From Cotesia glomerata (lineage: Eukaryota > Arthropoda > Insecta > Hymenoptera > Braconidae): a stretch of DNA of 64,000 bases. Both the position numbers and the translations under genes were made by a program. The notes under the pieces are model-generated. The model did not search any database and had not been told where the DNA came from. It worked only from the letters and a program-made list of their open reading frames with translations. The stretch is taken from positions 372,001 to 436,000 of the forward strand of contig NW_025402108.1 of the NCBI RefSeq assembly GCF_020080835.1, given 5' to 3'. Of this stretch, positions 22,789 to 33,764 are shown one piece after another; the stretch's first letter is position 1; the number at the start of each line of letters is the position of its first letter.

Positions 22789-24198
22789 ATGAGTAACCCA
22801 CAGGAAATAAACAAGAGTGGAAACGGGCTACATGCCCAACAAGCAGCGATTGAAACGAGCGCTGAAATGAAGCGATCACAAGCGTTGGAATGCCTAGAGA
22901 AACTGACCAACGAGTTAAATGTTTTCGTTCGGTCAAAGGTCAACATCCACAAGGAGATAAAAAACAAGACGACTAGTGTAGCGAACGCACTTCAACGTTT
23001 CAAAAAACTGGACGAAGAATGGCGCTCATCATTACCCCGCACCCCTTGTGCTACATCGGAGAGAAACAGTCAAGTGGTTGTTGAAGAAGCGATGGACACT
23101 GGATCCGAAGGTGACGGAGAATCAGTCGCTGAAGAAGAAAGTGAAACTATCACAACGGCAGAGACTGAATTCTTTGACCAAGACGGCCGCATCCTGAGGA
23201 AGTTGAAAAGAAAAATTCGTTCTCCCGAAGGCGGAGCTTTTCATACTCCCAAGAAGCTGAAAGACCTTGGATCTAGTCATCCCATCAAGAAGCAGGAAGT
23301 GTTTAAGGATCTTCCACAAAACTCTGGTGAACAGAACAAGAAGCCAGGCTGGGAAAAGGTGCAGTCCAGAAAGGACAAGAAGAAGGAGCGCAGGAAACTG
23401 CCCCCAGAGAAACCTCTGGTGCCTCCACCGAAGCCGAACCAGAAGCCAAGAAGAACAGCAACGAGACCGGAGGCACTTATTATCCGTCCAGCGAACAAAG
23501 ATAAGTATTCTGAAATACTTACACGGATCAAGGCGGACGTTCGCCCGGATCAGGTCCGCAACACAGTCGAGAAGATACGCAGGACCGCGACAGGGAACAT
23601 TCTCATCACGCTGTCGAAAGACAGTAGTGATAGAGGTAAAGACCTGCAGAAGACTATCGCGGGAATACTTAAGGAGGACGCAAATGTCATTAGTACAGGA
23701 CCTGAAGAAGACTTGGAAATTCGCGATATTGACGATACTACAACTAAAGATGACATTCTAACAGCTTTACAAGAGGCAGCTGGAAACGATTGTGGTATAA
23801 CAGTAGAGGCCATTAAAATTCGTAAGGTCTTACGTAGCAGAACACAAATTGCGTCGGTGACTCTGGCAGCAACGGTAGCGCAGAAAGTGGTAGGAGAACA
23901 CAGCAAGATTAGAATCGGCTGGACCGATCCTAGTAGAACAGTACTAAGACCAGTCCGATGTTATAAATGCTGGCATTTTGGACACCGTGCGGTTCAGTGC
24001 ACAAGTGAAGTCGACCGCTCCAAACTTTGCATTAAATGTGGAGAAGAGGGACACAAAATCGCCGAATGTAATAAGCCTGCTAAATGCGCACTGTGTGCGG
24101 ATCAACCCGGTACAGAGAATAACGCCCATCATGCCGGCACAAGCAGATGCCCAGTATACCAAGAGGCACTCAAGAAGATAACTGATAAACGAAAATGA
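22789..24198 (+). CDS. R1-clade LINE ORF1 (Gag-like RNA-binding protein), intact
   Basis: 469 residues. I chose the ATG at 22789 because copy 1 starts at the same conserved position; the frame is open further upstream to 22675. The N-terminal third is helical and charged, and the middle is very Lys/Arg/Pro-rich (residues about 180-260). A domain with IRKTATG-like and IRDIDD motifs precedes three zinc knuckles: CYKCWHFGHRAVQC, CIKCGEEGHKIAEC and CALC...H....C. Likely packages element RNA. The stop TGA overlaps the ORF2 ATG as ATGA, suggesting coupled translation as described for R1-clade elements. Confidence 0.9.
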   Translation: MSNPQEINKSGNGLHAQQAAIETSAEMKRSQALECLEKLTNELNVFVRSKVNIHKEIKNKTTSVANALQRFKKLDEEWRSSLPRTPCATSERNSQVVVEEAMDTGSEGDGESVAEEESETITTAETEFFDQDGRILRKLKRKIRSPEGGAFHTPKKLKDLGSSHPIKKQEVFKDLPQNSGEQNKKPGWEKVQSRKDKKKERRKLPPEKPLVPPPKPNQKPRRTATRPEALIIRPANKDKYSEILTRIKADVRPDQVRNTVEKIRRTATGNILITLSKDSSDRGKDLQKTIAGILKEDANVISTGPEEDLEIRDIDDTTTKDDILTALQEAAGNDCGITVEAIKIRKVLRSRTQIASVTLAATVAQKVVGEHSKIRIGWTDPSRTVLRPVRCYKCWHFGHRAVQCTSEVDRSKLCIKCGEEGHKIAECNKPAKCALCADQPGTENNAHHAGTSRCPVYQEALKKITDKRK

Positions 24199-27162
24199 GA
24201 ATACTGCAGCTAAACATCAACCACTGTGAGGCGGCACATGATTTGCTCATGCAGACAGTACGTGAACAGAAGCTTGACCTTGTGCTTATATCGGAACCGT
24301 ATAAACACCTCGGCGGCCAACCATGGGAAACTGACTGCACCACAAAAGCTGTCATATGGTCCTGTCGCAAGCTCCCCTTCCAGAGTGTCGTTAACAATGG
24401 CAGCGCCGGCTTTGTAGCAGCATCGGTAGATGGCATCCGCTTTTACAGCTGCTACGCACCACCTAGCCTCACTATTGTTGAATTCATGGACTTTCTGGAT
24501 CGACTGACGGAGGACGCGAAGCAGTACTACCCAGTGGCAATAGCTGGAGACTTCAACGCCTGGACAGTGGAATGGGGCAGCAAACACACCAACGCTCGAG
24601 GTAAAGAACTACTGGAAACTTTTTCTACGTTAGATGTAGTATTGTTAAACAGCGGCGATGCGCCGACGTACACTAAAGAAGACGCAAGTTCTATTGTGGA
24701 TCTTACTTTTGTCAGCAGCAGCCTCATCAGAGGAAACTACGACTGGAAGGTGATGGAGATATACACGGCCAGCGATCACAATGCGATTCTCTGGGAAGTA
24801 TCAAAGGACCAGAATCCTAGAAGACCGGCTAAGAAACTTGACATCGTTGGGTGGAAGGTGAAATCCTTTGACCCAGGTGCTCTAGCAGCTGCCCTAAATA
24901 GTGAACCGCTTACTACTGGATCTGCAGAAGAAATGACCAAGGACTTGATGAAGAGAGTGACCTAGGCTTGCGACACCTGCATGCCCCGTAAACGGGGCAT
25001 GAACCAAAGACCTTCAGTGCACTGGTGGAACGAACACATCAGCTTCCTACGGAAAGAGTGTCTCAAGAAAAGAAGAATATCTCAGCGTGGTTATCGGCGG
25101 CCTGACTCAGCGGAACTAGTCGCAGAATACAAGAAAGCTCGTCGACATTTAAACAAAGCCATCAAGGATAGCAAGAAGAACTGCTGGAAAGAACTAATCA
25201 ACGAGGTGGACAAAGACTTGTGGGGTAGACCTTACAAGGTAGTCATGGCACACCTGAAATATCAGCCAATGCCGTCTCCTACGTGTCCTCAACTCTTACA
25301 GAAGATCGTGACTGCGCTGTTTCCACGACAGCGCGTTTTCAACTATCTGTTGACACAGGACGAACTGAATGATATTCCACCTGTCACGAAAGAAGAACTG
25401 ATGGAAGCTTGTAACCGCGTCGGGAATAATAAAGCACCGGGATTGGACGGAATCCCTAATATTGCTTTGAAAACATCTATTAAAGCAGCGCCAGCGTTAT
25501 TCCTCGACGTCTACAACATCTGCTTGAAGGAAGGGATTTTTCCTCGGAAGTGGAAACAACAACGGCTGGTACTACTTCCTAAAGGGAAAAAGCCACCGGA
25601 AGAACCGTTATCTTATCGTCCACTCTGCATGCTGGATACAGCCGGTAAGATACTAGAACGTATAATCCACCAAAGAATAGAAGCAGTTGTCGATCCACTC
25701 TTAGCAGACAATCAGTACGGATTTCGGAAAGGACGATCAACCCTGGACGCGATCAACCTGGTTGTCGGTATAGCCAAAGACGCAATCGCCGGTACCAGAT
25801 GGAAGGGGGGAACGAAGAAATATTGCCTGGTGGCAACTTTAGACATAAAAAATGCCTTCAACTCCGCCAACTGGGATTGCATCATGCAAGCCCTTCAAGA
25901 GATGAACGTACCAGGATACCTACAAAGAATAGTCGCTAGCTACTTCACAGATAGAGTCCTGAGATATGACACGAAGAATGGTCCAAAGGAGTATGATGTT
26001 ACTGGAGGTGTACCGCAGGGTTCTGTTCTCGGTCCACTTCTCTGGAATGTCATGTACAACGGATTGCTGAGACTGAAACTACCAAGAAATGTCAAACTGG
26101 TAGCGTACGCGGACGACATAGCCGTAGTAATCGTCGCCAAGCATCTTGATGAGATAAAACATATGTTCGCTATCACCTTTGAGCGAATTAACCAGTGGAT
26201 GGACACAGTAAATCTACAACTGGCTAAACAGAAGACCGAGGCTGTACTTATCACAAGCAGAAAAGTGGTGGAAACGATCAATCTAAACGTCGGAGACCAA
26301 GAAATCACATCCCAACCATTCATTCAATATCTGGGAGTGATGCTCGATGCCCGACTTAACTTCAAACAACAAGTTGAACACGTGACCGCCAAAGCATCAG
26401 CAGTAGTAGCCAACCTAGTACGATTGATGCCCAACATCGGTGGCCCGAAGCAGACAAGGAGGTCATTGCTATCATCAGTAGTTACATCGGTCCTCACATA
26501 TGGTATATCCATTTGGGCCGACGTACTTGAGATCCAAGAATCATGGAGGAAAGCATGTCCAGTTTACCGACTGACCGCGCTAAAAGTAGCCAGCGCCTTT
26601 CGAACAATATCAGAGGAAGCGGTGTGTGTCATTTCCGGAACTTTGCCGCTCAGAGTCCTAGCTGAGGATAGACGGAACCTTTACCAACGAAAGAGGACAA
26701 CCGCACAAAGTGCCGAGGAACTCAGAGCTAAAGAACGGCAGAATAGCATCGCTATTGTGGGACGCCGCGACAACAGGGAGATGGACACACCGTCTCATAC
26801 CGAAGATCGACGTTTGGCTAAACCGAAGTCATGGCGAGGTCAATTACTATCTGGCGCAGTTGTTGTCAGGACATGGATGTTTTCGGACGTATCTTCACCG
26901 CTTCAAGCATGATGATTCACCGGAGTGCCCGTCCTGCCCAGGAATCAATGAAGACGCGGAGCACGTTTTCTTTGAGTGCCCACGATTTTACCCACAGCGA
27001 GATGAGCTGGAGATGATCCTAAAGAAGAAAATCCAACCAGAGACAATAGTAGAAGCAATGTTGTCATCAAGAGCCTCCTGGAACGCCATCAGCACATTTG
27101 CAACAGAAGTCCTTATAGACTTGCGTTCCATCGAAAGAAGAAGAGCAAATGACAACAACTAG
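24195..27162 (+). pseudogene. R1-clade LINE ORF2 (endonuclease-reverse transcriptase), broken
   Basis: The APE endonuclease occupies 24195-24965 (LISEPYKHL, VAIAGDFNAW, ASDHNAILWE). A TAG at 24963-24965 replaces the Gln of copy 1 (a C-to-T change). RT follows in the same frame from 24966: NNKAPGLDGIPN, GFRKGRSTLDAIN, TGGVPQGSVLGPLLWN, AYADDIAV, YLGVMLDARLNF. Around 26740-26760 a deletion of about 11 bases relative to copy 1 shifts the frame. The C-terminal part (26763-27162) holds THRLIPKIDVWLN, GEVNYYLAQLLSGHGCFR and the CCHC motif CPSCPG...HVFFECPRF. Two lesions in otherwise open sequence indicate a young copy. Confidence 0.88.
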
Positions 27163-27601
27163 AAGAAAGGTAAAATAACACTTTAGCTACCAGAAGAAAG
27201 AGCAGTAGCTAGATCCTCCCCTTACGAAGTAATGCCTAACGGCGGTTTCCATGAGGGATTAGGGGAAAGAGGAAAAGGGGTTTAGGCTTTAGTGGGTAGG
27301 GGCGCTAGCGTCGAGTTTTAGTATGACACTGCGTCGAGTCGCCACATATCCAGGCCAAACAACTATGCCTAGAATCCGTAAAAAGGATTCCCCCCCCCCC
27401 TTAAAACAAAAAAAACACACACACACACACACACGCACACTCATACATACAGATACGGTGACATCACCACGGGAATAGTCAGAAAAGCTTCCTAGGACCT
27501 CAAAACGTCGAGATCTGATGAAAACTCGATTTTCGAAAAATAGGGTAAAAAAAATAACTTCCCGATTTTTGAAAATTTTCAATTTTCTTAGCGGGAAGTT
27601 A

Positions 27602-28111
27602 CAAAAATTTTTTTAAATGTGGTTTTTTGGAATTACTTTCAAATAGCTTCACCGATCGAATTCAAAATCCAATCAGCTCTTAAGATCAAAAAACCACGTC
27701 GATCACTGTAAGCTCGGTCAAAATCGGTTGATTCGTTCGTGAGTTATCGTTGTCAAAAGAAAACCGAAAAAAGTTTTTTTTCGGAATTACTTCGAAATTC
27801 CTGGCTCGATCGATTTAAACTTGTTCTTCGTGGGGCTTCCAAAACTGCGTCGAATGCCGTCAACCGCGTGAAAATCGATTCATTCATTCAAAAGTTATTA
27901 ACGTTTGAAAATTTTAAAAATTGTTTTTTATTAAACTGCTATTAGAGATTTGAGCTCGAGGAGCTTAAAATGACGCAAAAATCATATTTTTGAGCTCAAA
28001 GAACTCAAAAACGTAACATGTAATTTTGAGCGCTTAAGTATGGAATTAGCGGGAAGTTGCAGAGATGGCCTTTAGGGTCAACCGTCGTCCTATTTTTTTT
28101 TTTAACTCGTA
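27602..28111 (-). repeat. MITE-A inverted fragment
   Basis: The interior of MITE-A in reverse order (GGTCAAAATCGGTTGATTCG, then the GAGCTC-rich part), reaching the far terminus ATTAGCGGGAAGTTGCAG at 28047 and its usual flank AGGGTCAACCG. It stops at the foldback element, which uses the TA at 28110-28111. Confidence 0.6.
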
Positions 28112-30284
28112 CCCTCTTAAATGTTTCTATTTGATATAAAAAAAATCCTCATCAAACATGATCCCTATAGCTCAACTCTAAGGGGTCGCTATTTTTATTT
28201 TACTTTCCCATTAAATTAACATGGGAAAAATTCTTTTTTGTATTTAATTGAATTTACACATAATTTACGCAATTTTTTACAAGAAACCATTTTATATTCT
28301 TAATAGTCATATAAAATTATTCTTAAAATTAATATAAAAATAGAGTCTTTGAGCTTTACAATACTCTAAGACAAAAGTATGATTATCTCTACAAAAAGAC
28401 TAGTTACAGCCATTTAAAAATGACTTAATTCGAAATTTAAAGAAATAGTTGGCAATAAATTGGGTCATTCCATGTCAAATCGACAAATAGTTGGAATCAA
28501 CCCCTATCGATTTGGACAAATTTCTGTCAGAAGTTTTTTTTTATCATTTAACGAACTTCTGCCAAAAGAAAAAAAATAAAAAATTTTTTTCACAAGATAT
28601 GCAAATTCAAAATTTTTACAGTTTTTCAATTTTATCTTTGTAATATCTCGAACGCTATTGTAGATACGGGAATGGCCTTTTATTTGTTTGAAAGGGGACA
28701 CACTTAGGGCTATTGAAAAAAAAAAAACGTTTTGGAAAAAAATTTTGAAAAATGCCAAATTTGTCAAATTTTAAATTTTTGAAAATCGTTAAAAATGATG
28801 ATCGAAGTTAAAATTTTAGCTCAATTTTTTTTATATAATACATTGTACTCATCTTAAAAGATTCTGAAGTTTTTAGAAGAGTGCTTTTTTTTTAAATTTC
28901 ATAAAAAATTTTTTTTTCGTTTTTTGCAACTTTTAAATACGGTATAATTATGCAGATACATAGTATTGTAATTTTGAGGATTTCAACTTTGTTTTTATTT
29001 TCCATACGTTAAGGTAGCTAGGCCCAAAAAGCAAAAATTCAAGAAATACGGTATGGGAAAAGAGAGAGAAAACCGCGAAGTTTTATTATTTTTGTATTGA
29101 AAAAATTTTAAGAATTTCACGAAAAACTAATATTACTTAGATTAATACATGTATAATTACCCTACAAAATTCTGGAATTCCCTACCACATTGTTATTAAG
29201 AAATCATTGATAAACTAGTAAAGTAAACAAATAAAGTCATGCGTGGAAGTAAGTGAGCGATAGCCCGTAAGAGAGGCGACACTAGCGAATGAAAGAGACA
29301 GCAGTAGCATAAACTATAGTTTGGGAAAGAACTACCTTAAGAATGACTTTGAGATTATATCCAGACAATAAAAAAAAGTTGAAATTAATTTATGATTTAA
29401 TATTTCCGAGTCATGCATTTAATTTTTTAATCCTCAAAATTACAATACTATGTGTCTGCATAACTTTACCTTACTTAAAAGTTGCAAAAAACGAAAAAAA
29501 AAATTTTTTTTTGAAATTTAAAAATTGATATTTAAAAAAAAACACTCTTCTAAAAATTTCAGAATCTTTTAAGATGAGTACAATGTATTATACAAAAAAA
29601 AATTGAGCTAAAATTTTAACTTCGATTGTCATTTTTAACGATTTTCAAAAATTTAAAATTTGCTAAATTTGGCATTTTTCAAAATTTTTTTTCTAAATGT
29701 ATTTTTTCAATAGCCCTAAGTGTCCCCTTTCAAACAAATAAAAGGCCATTCCCGTATCTACAATAGCGTTCGAGACATTACAAAGACAAAATTAAAAAAC
29801 TGGCATAATTGCGAAATTTTGAATTTGCATTTTTTGGGAAAAAAATTTTTTATTTTTTTTCCTTTGGCAGAAGTCCGTTAAATGATAAACAAAAACTACT
29901 GACCGACATTTGTCCAAATCGAAAGGGGTTGATTCCAACTATTTGTCGATTTGACATAGAATGACCCAATCTATTGCCAACTATTTCTTTAAATTTCTAA
30001 ATTAAGTCATTTTTAAATGGCTATAACTAGTCTTTTTGTAGAGATAATCATACTTTTGTCTTTGAGTTTTGTAAAGCTCGAAGACTCTACTTTAAGAATA
30101 TAAAATGGTTTTTTGTAAAAAATTGCGTGAATTATGTGTAAATTCAATTTAAAACAAAAAAGAATTTTTTCCATGTTAATTTAATGGGAAACTAAAATAA
30201 CAATAGCGTTCCCTTAGAGCTGAGCTATAGGGGTCATGTTTGGTGAGGATTTTTTTTTATATCAAATAGAAACATTTGGGAGGG
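28112..30284. mobile_element. Foldback element with about 880-bp inverted arms
   Basis: The left arm (28112 to about 29000) and right arm (about 29420-30284) are reverse complements over most of their length. Matching landmarks are the AAATGTTTCTATTTGATAT end, TTCCATGTCAAATCGACAAA against a TTTGTCGATTTGACATAGAA segment, and CAAACAAATAAAAGGCCATT. Termini are CCCTC...GAGGG with TA on both sides (28110-28111, 30285-30286). The spacer of about 420 bp has no convincing ORF. It lies within MITE-A-like DNA. Confidence 0.85.
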
Positions 30285-30286
30285 TA

Positions 30287-30731
30287 GTAGGAGTTGAATA
30301 ACTTTTGAATGAATTAATCGATTTTATCGCGGTTTACGGCATTCAACGCAGTTTTTTGAGTTCTTTGAAAAATCTTTAAGCGTAAACTGGTCAGACTAAA
30401 AATTTCATAGAAATTCTGAAAAAAATATTTTTTTCAATTTTTTTCGACAACGAAATCTCACGAACAAATCAACCGATTTTGACCGGACTGGTGGCAATCG
30501 ACATGGTTTTTTGAGGTTAAAAGCTGATTAGTTTTTAGAATTGATCGGTTCAGCCCTTTAAAAGATATTCCAAAAAAACAAATTTTTGGAAATTTTATTT
30601 TTGAAATTTCTCAAAATTTATCGACTCAAATTTTATAAATTAGTATCAGAATTCTAGGGGCTAAAGAACTCTTCAGAACGCCGCTTATTTCGAACAAATC
30701 GGATGATCCATTCAAAAGTTATGAGAGATTT

Positions 30732-30786
<55 letters not shown>

Positions 30787-30948
30787 TACACACATACAGA
30801 CACGGTGACATCACCGCGGAAATAGTCAGGGAAACTTCCTAGGATCTCAAAACGTCGAGATCGGATGAAAACTCGATTTTCGAAAAACGGGGTGAAAACA
30901 ATAACTTCCCGATTTTTGAAAATTTTCAATTTTCTTAGCGGGAAGTTA
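30287..30948 (+). repeat. MITE-A right part with (AC)n
   Basis: Interior sequence, an (AC)n tract (30734-30782) with no LINE inserted, then the conserved GACATCACCGCGG and GAAAACTCGATTTTCG blocks and the right terminus CTTAGCGGGAAGTTA. Confidence 0.75.
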
Positions 30949-32440
30949 AAAATAAAATAATATATTAAACTACAAGAGCAGAAAGTTAAGATTCCTGCAC
31001 TGCGCACCATGAAAAAAATCTGTTTGTGTATTTTTTCAAATAATTATTTATTCAATAATGAATTTATTTATTTGAGAATATCCATCAGGATAAAAAATAT
31101 TTCTCGTTTTTTTTTTTTGTAATTTAAATATTTAACAAATCTTATTTCATCAAAATAAATATTTATTTTCTGTAATTTACTTATTTTCAATCTAAAATCA
31201 TTGACACATAACAAGACAGATACATTCATAACATTCACACGTAAGGTTAGGCTTATAAACTCAAGTAATAGAGTGAACGCGACTACCGACTTTCGGACTT
31301 TCTGCCGCCTTGTGTCTCGTTGTCAGTGCATGAATACATTTTTTCGGCTCCCTGTCGTAGAGCGCATGCGCGACTCGACCACAGCATAAAAATGAGACTT
31401 TCTGCTGTAAAATCGAAGCCGGAACCCCATACTTTCGACCGACGTAGTAAAAAAAATTTTTCTTGCTTTCCTAGCCGAAAGTACGCCATTTCGGGACGCA
31501 CAGAACCTCGCTTTCTTTCGTATTTTTGTGGCACGACCGGCCTATACAGCGAGTTTCAACTATATATATAAGTCACAACATCATCTGTATGTAACATGTC
31601 AGCGCATAAACTAACCAAAAAATGTCAAATAAATAAAAATAATTTCTAACTAGATTATTGTGAGTGAACTATTTAATAATAATACTGCACAAATAATTTA
31701 TATAAAAATTTTAGAAAATAAAATATAAAAGTTTTGTAGATTTTATTTGCTTTCTTTTATATTTTGACAGCTAGTAAAGCAATGTTTATAAAACAATCCA
31801 TATACTCTACAAGCTTCTAATAATTTAATTTCAATCTTTCTTAGCCGTCTAATTAAAAACTAATTTTTAATCAACTTAAAAAAATTAATTCTGTTATTAA
31901 ATCGAGATTAAATATTTGTGACAAGTTCTGTACATGTTATCTCTCTCAATCAGAGCATTTGTTAGTAAACTTTAAAATAACTTATTTTTTTTTTATTTAT
32001 TAATTTTTACTTTTTTATTTTGCCCGCCACGACCAGCCAAACCTTAGCTTCGCCTCGGCTTTACAAAAGTCAGGCGGCGCCCCCCTCACGCTCGGCAAAA
32101 CCTCGGCTTCGCCTCGGTTTTGCAAAACCCCTTCCACGGGATTGCGTACTTTCGGCTGGAAAGCAAGAAAAATAGTATTCGACCCACGACCAGAATGTTG
32201 GATGCCCTGACGTATGTGATATGATTTCCCATACGCCAGGAAATCCAACTTTTTGGCCTTAGGTCGTATTATACTATTTTTTGAATCAACCTAATGTATA
32301 CATAGCTTCTGTCTCACTCTCTCATTTGCGTCCGCGCATTCACATACATTCTATACACACACGGCTTGATTTTGTATCACAGCTCTCCCTCTCTATTTTC
32401 CTTCTCTTTCCCTCTTAAAATTCTTTCTACTTCTTTAACA
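30949..32440. other. Unassigned DNA with a GC-rich inverted pair
   Basis: Mostly AT-rich. A segment at 31436-31505 (TTTTTCTTGCTTTCC, then GCCGAAAGTACGC) has its reverse complement at 32128-32190. Between them, 32035-32130 contains two related copies of a GGCTTCGCCTCGG-type 29-mer. ORFs here are short and unlike any family I know. It may be an inverted-repeat element or a control region; I cannot decide. Confidence 0.45.
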
Positions 32441-32694
32441 AATTTGCCATAAAAAATTGAATTTAACGTGCCCAAATCTTAATTATTTATATTCTTATAA
32501 AATTTATGAGAGTATTTTTAAGAATTATGAATTTCACCTGTCGAAAATTGCGATAATGAAATAAAATATTCCGTCCCTTGATTTCGACATCGAATTTTTC
32601 GTCTGATATACTGGGAATTAATTACTTTAATATTCATCAAAAAATCAAATCTATCGTGTTTAGCGTCTTAATTATTGATATTTTTATAAAATTA
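32441..32694 (+). repeat. Satellite B, segment 1
   Basis: First visible units of a 170-195-bp satellite with the landmarks GCCATTCATCAAAAAAT, ATTATTTATATTTTTATGAAA and GATTTCGACATCGAG. It is cut at an A/T junction by the Helitron and resumes at 37620. Confidence 0.7.
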
Positions 32695-32705
32695 CTAGTT
32701 GACCC

Positions 32706-32723
32706 GGCAAACGTTGTTTTGCC
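32706..32723 (-). terminator. Helitron 3' hairpin
   Basis: GGCAAA / ACAACG loop / TTTGCC on the minus strand, 10 bases upstream of the CTAG 3' end. Such hairpins mark the end of rolling-circle transposition in Helitrons. Confidence 0.8.
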
Positions 32724-32931
32724 ATGTGAATAATTTCTAGAGAATTTCTAGTGTAGAAAAAAAATTACTAACTTATTGGAAGTGTATAAGGATGTGGAAT
32801 ATCAGTGAAAAAGGCCTGGAGCGCTGTGAACGATGAGGGAATGTTGTTTAAAAATAACAAAACACCAAAGATTAATTGTTTTAATTTATTAAAAGTATTA
32901 ATTATTTATATAATTAATTAATTACATAATA

Positions 32932-33764
32932 TTAATCTCTTAATGCTGCAGCGTGAACAATATTTTTTGTTAGCCCGTCTTTAGCTAATACAAACAAACT
33001 TGATGGTTTACCCACTCGAGAGCATGCAACGTATAATTGTCCGTGTGAAAAACATGGTGTGCTTAAATCTAAGCCACAAACAGACATTGTTTGGCCTTGG
33101 GATTTATTAATAGTCATTGCAAATGCCAATCTAATTGGAAATTGAATACGCTTAAATTGAATTGGCACATCTGTGGGTATAATAGGTATTCGTGGTATCA
33201 ATATATTTTCACCTCGAAACTTGCCATTTAAAATGGTGCCTTCGATAACGTTTTTCATTAATTTTTTAATGACTAATCGCGTACCGTTGCATAGCCGTGG
33301 CGGGTTCAAATTACGAAGCAAAATAATTGGAGATCCAACCTTCAATTGTAAGTTATGTGGTGGCATGCCTGGCAAATCTAGTGAGTTCAAAAACTATGTT
33401 GGAAAATTTACAGCTTCAGTGTCATCGCAAACTGTATCAATAGATTTATATGATACCAAGTCCCCTGGCAATAACTGTTGTATCTTCAGATTTAAAATGT
33501 CAACGTCCACATTTTTTGCAGCTAACATTGCTCTTTCTGCAAGCCACTCGAGATTTATGTAATTCGTGTGTACATCGGGAAATATTTGTTCAATGAGAGC
33601 ATCTTGCGAATCAATGATTGTGCAGAAATCATTCGCTAATTTTATGTATCCTTCATAATTTTAGGAAGCATTTGAACGCGCATATTTACTTTCAGCTGTA
33701 CTATTTCAACATTACGCCACAATGTCGATGATTTTAAGCAGGCGTTGATTTCATCAGCGTAAGT
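32932..33764 (-). pseudogene. Helitron helicase, C-terminal part
   Basis: Contains ADEINACLKSSTLWRNVE (near 33740), LAAKNVDVDILN, GDLVSYKSIDT, then after a TAG near 33395 LDLPGMPPHNLQLKVGSPI, LLRNLNPPRLCNGTRL, AFAMTINKSQGQT and LYVACSRV. These are the late helicase motifs of Pif1-type Helitron helicases; the SQGQT and ACSR motifs belong to motifs V and VI. The frame ends at 32932, about 240 bases before the element end. It is separated from the upstream part by a LINE fragment. Confidence 0.85.

Larger units (their letters stand above)
22245..27412 (+). mobile_element. R1-clade non-LTR retrotransposon (Mino-like), copy 2
   Basis: A near full-length sister of copy 1 on the + strand, bounded by (AC)n at the 5' end and an A-rich stretch plus (AC)n at the 3' end. 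5' UTR 22245-22788, ORF1 22789-24198, ORF2 24195-27162, 3' UTR to about 27412. The 5' and 3' UTRs match copy 1 clearly (the CCGTGGACAAAACTCC block and GGATTAGGGG at the 3' end). It inserted into the dinucleotide tract of a MITE-A, as copy 1 did. Inactivated by one stop and one frameshift in ORF2; ORF1 is open. Confidence 0.88.
21692..27601 (+). mobile_element. MITE-A copy split by LINE copy 2
   Basis: Left terminus AACTTCCCGCT at 21692; right terminus TTAGCGGGAAGTTA ending at 27601. The internal (AC)n tract (22177-22244 and 27414-27434) contains the 5.2-kb LINE. Without the LINE this copy would be about 0.75 kb, like the uninterrupted copy at 52810-53548. Confidence 0.75.

Noticed and set aside
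31201..31571. ORFs of 62-83 codons as host genes
   Set aside because: No recognisable domain, no splice context, and frames overlap on both strands.
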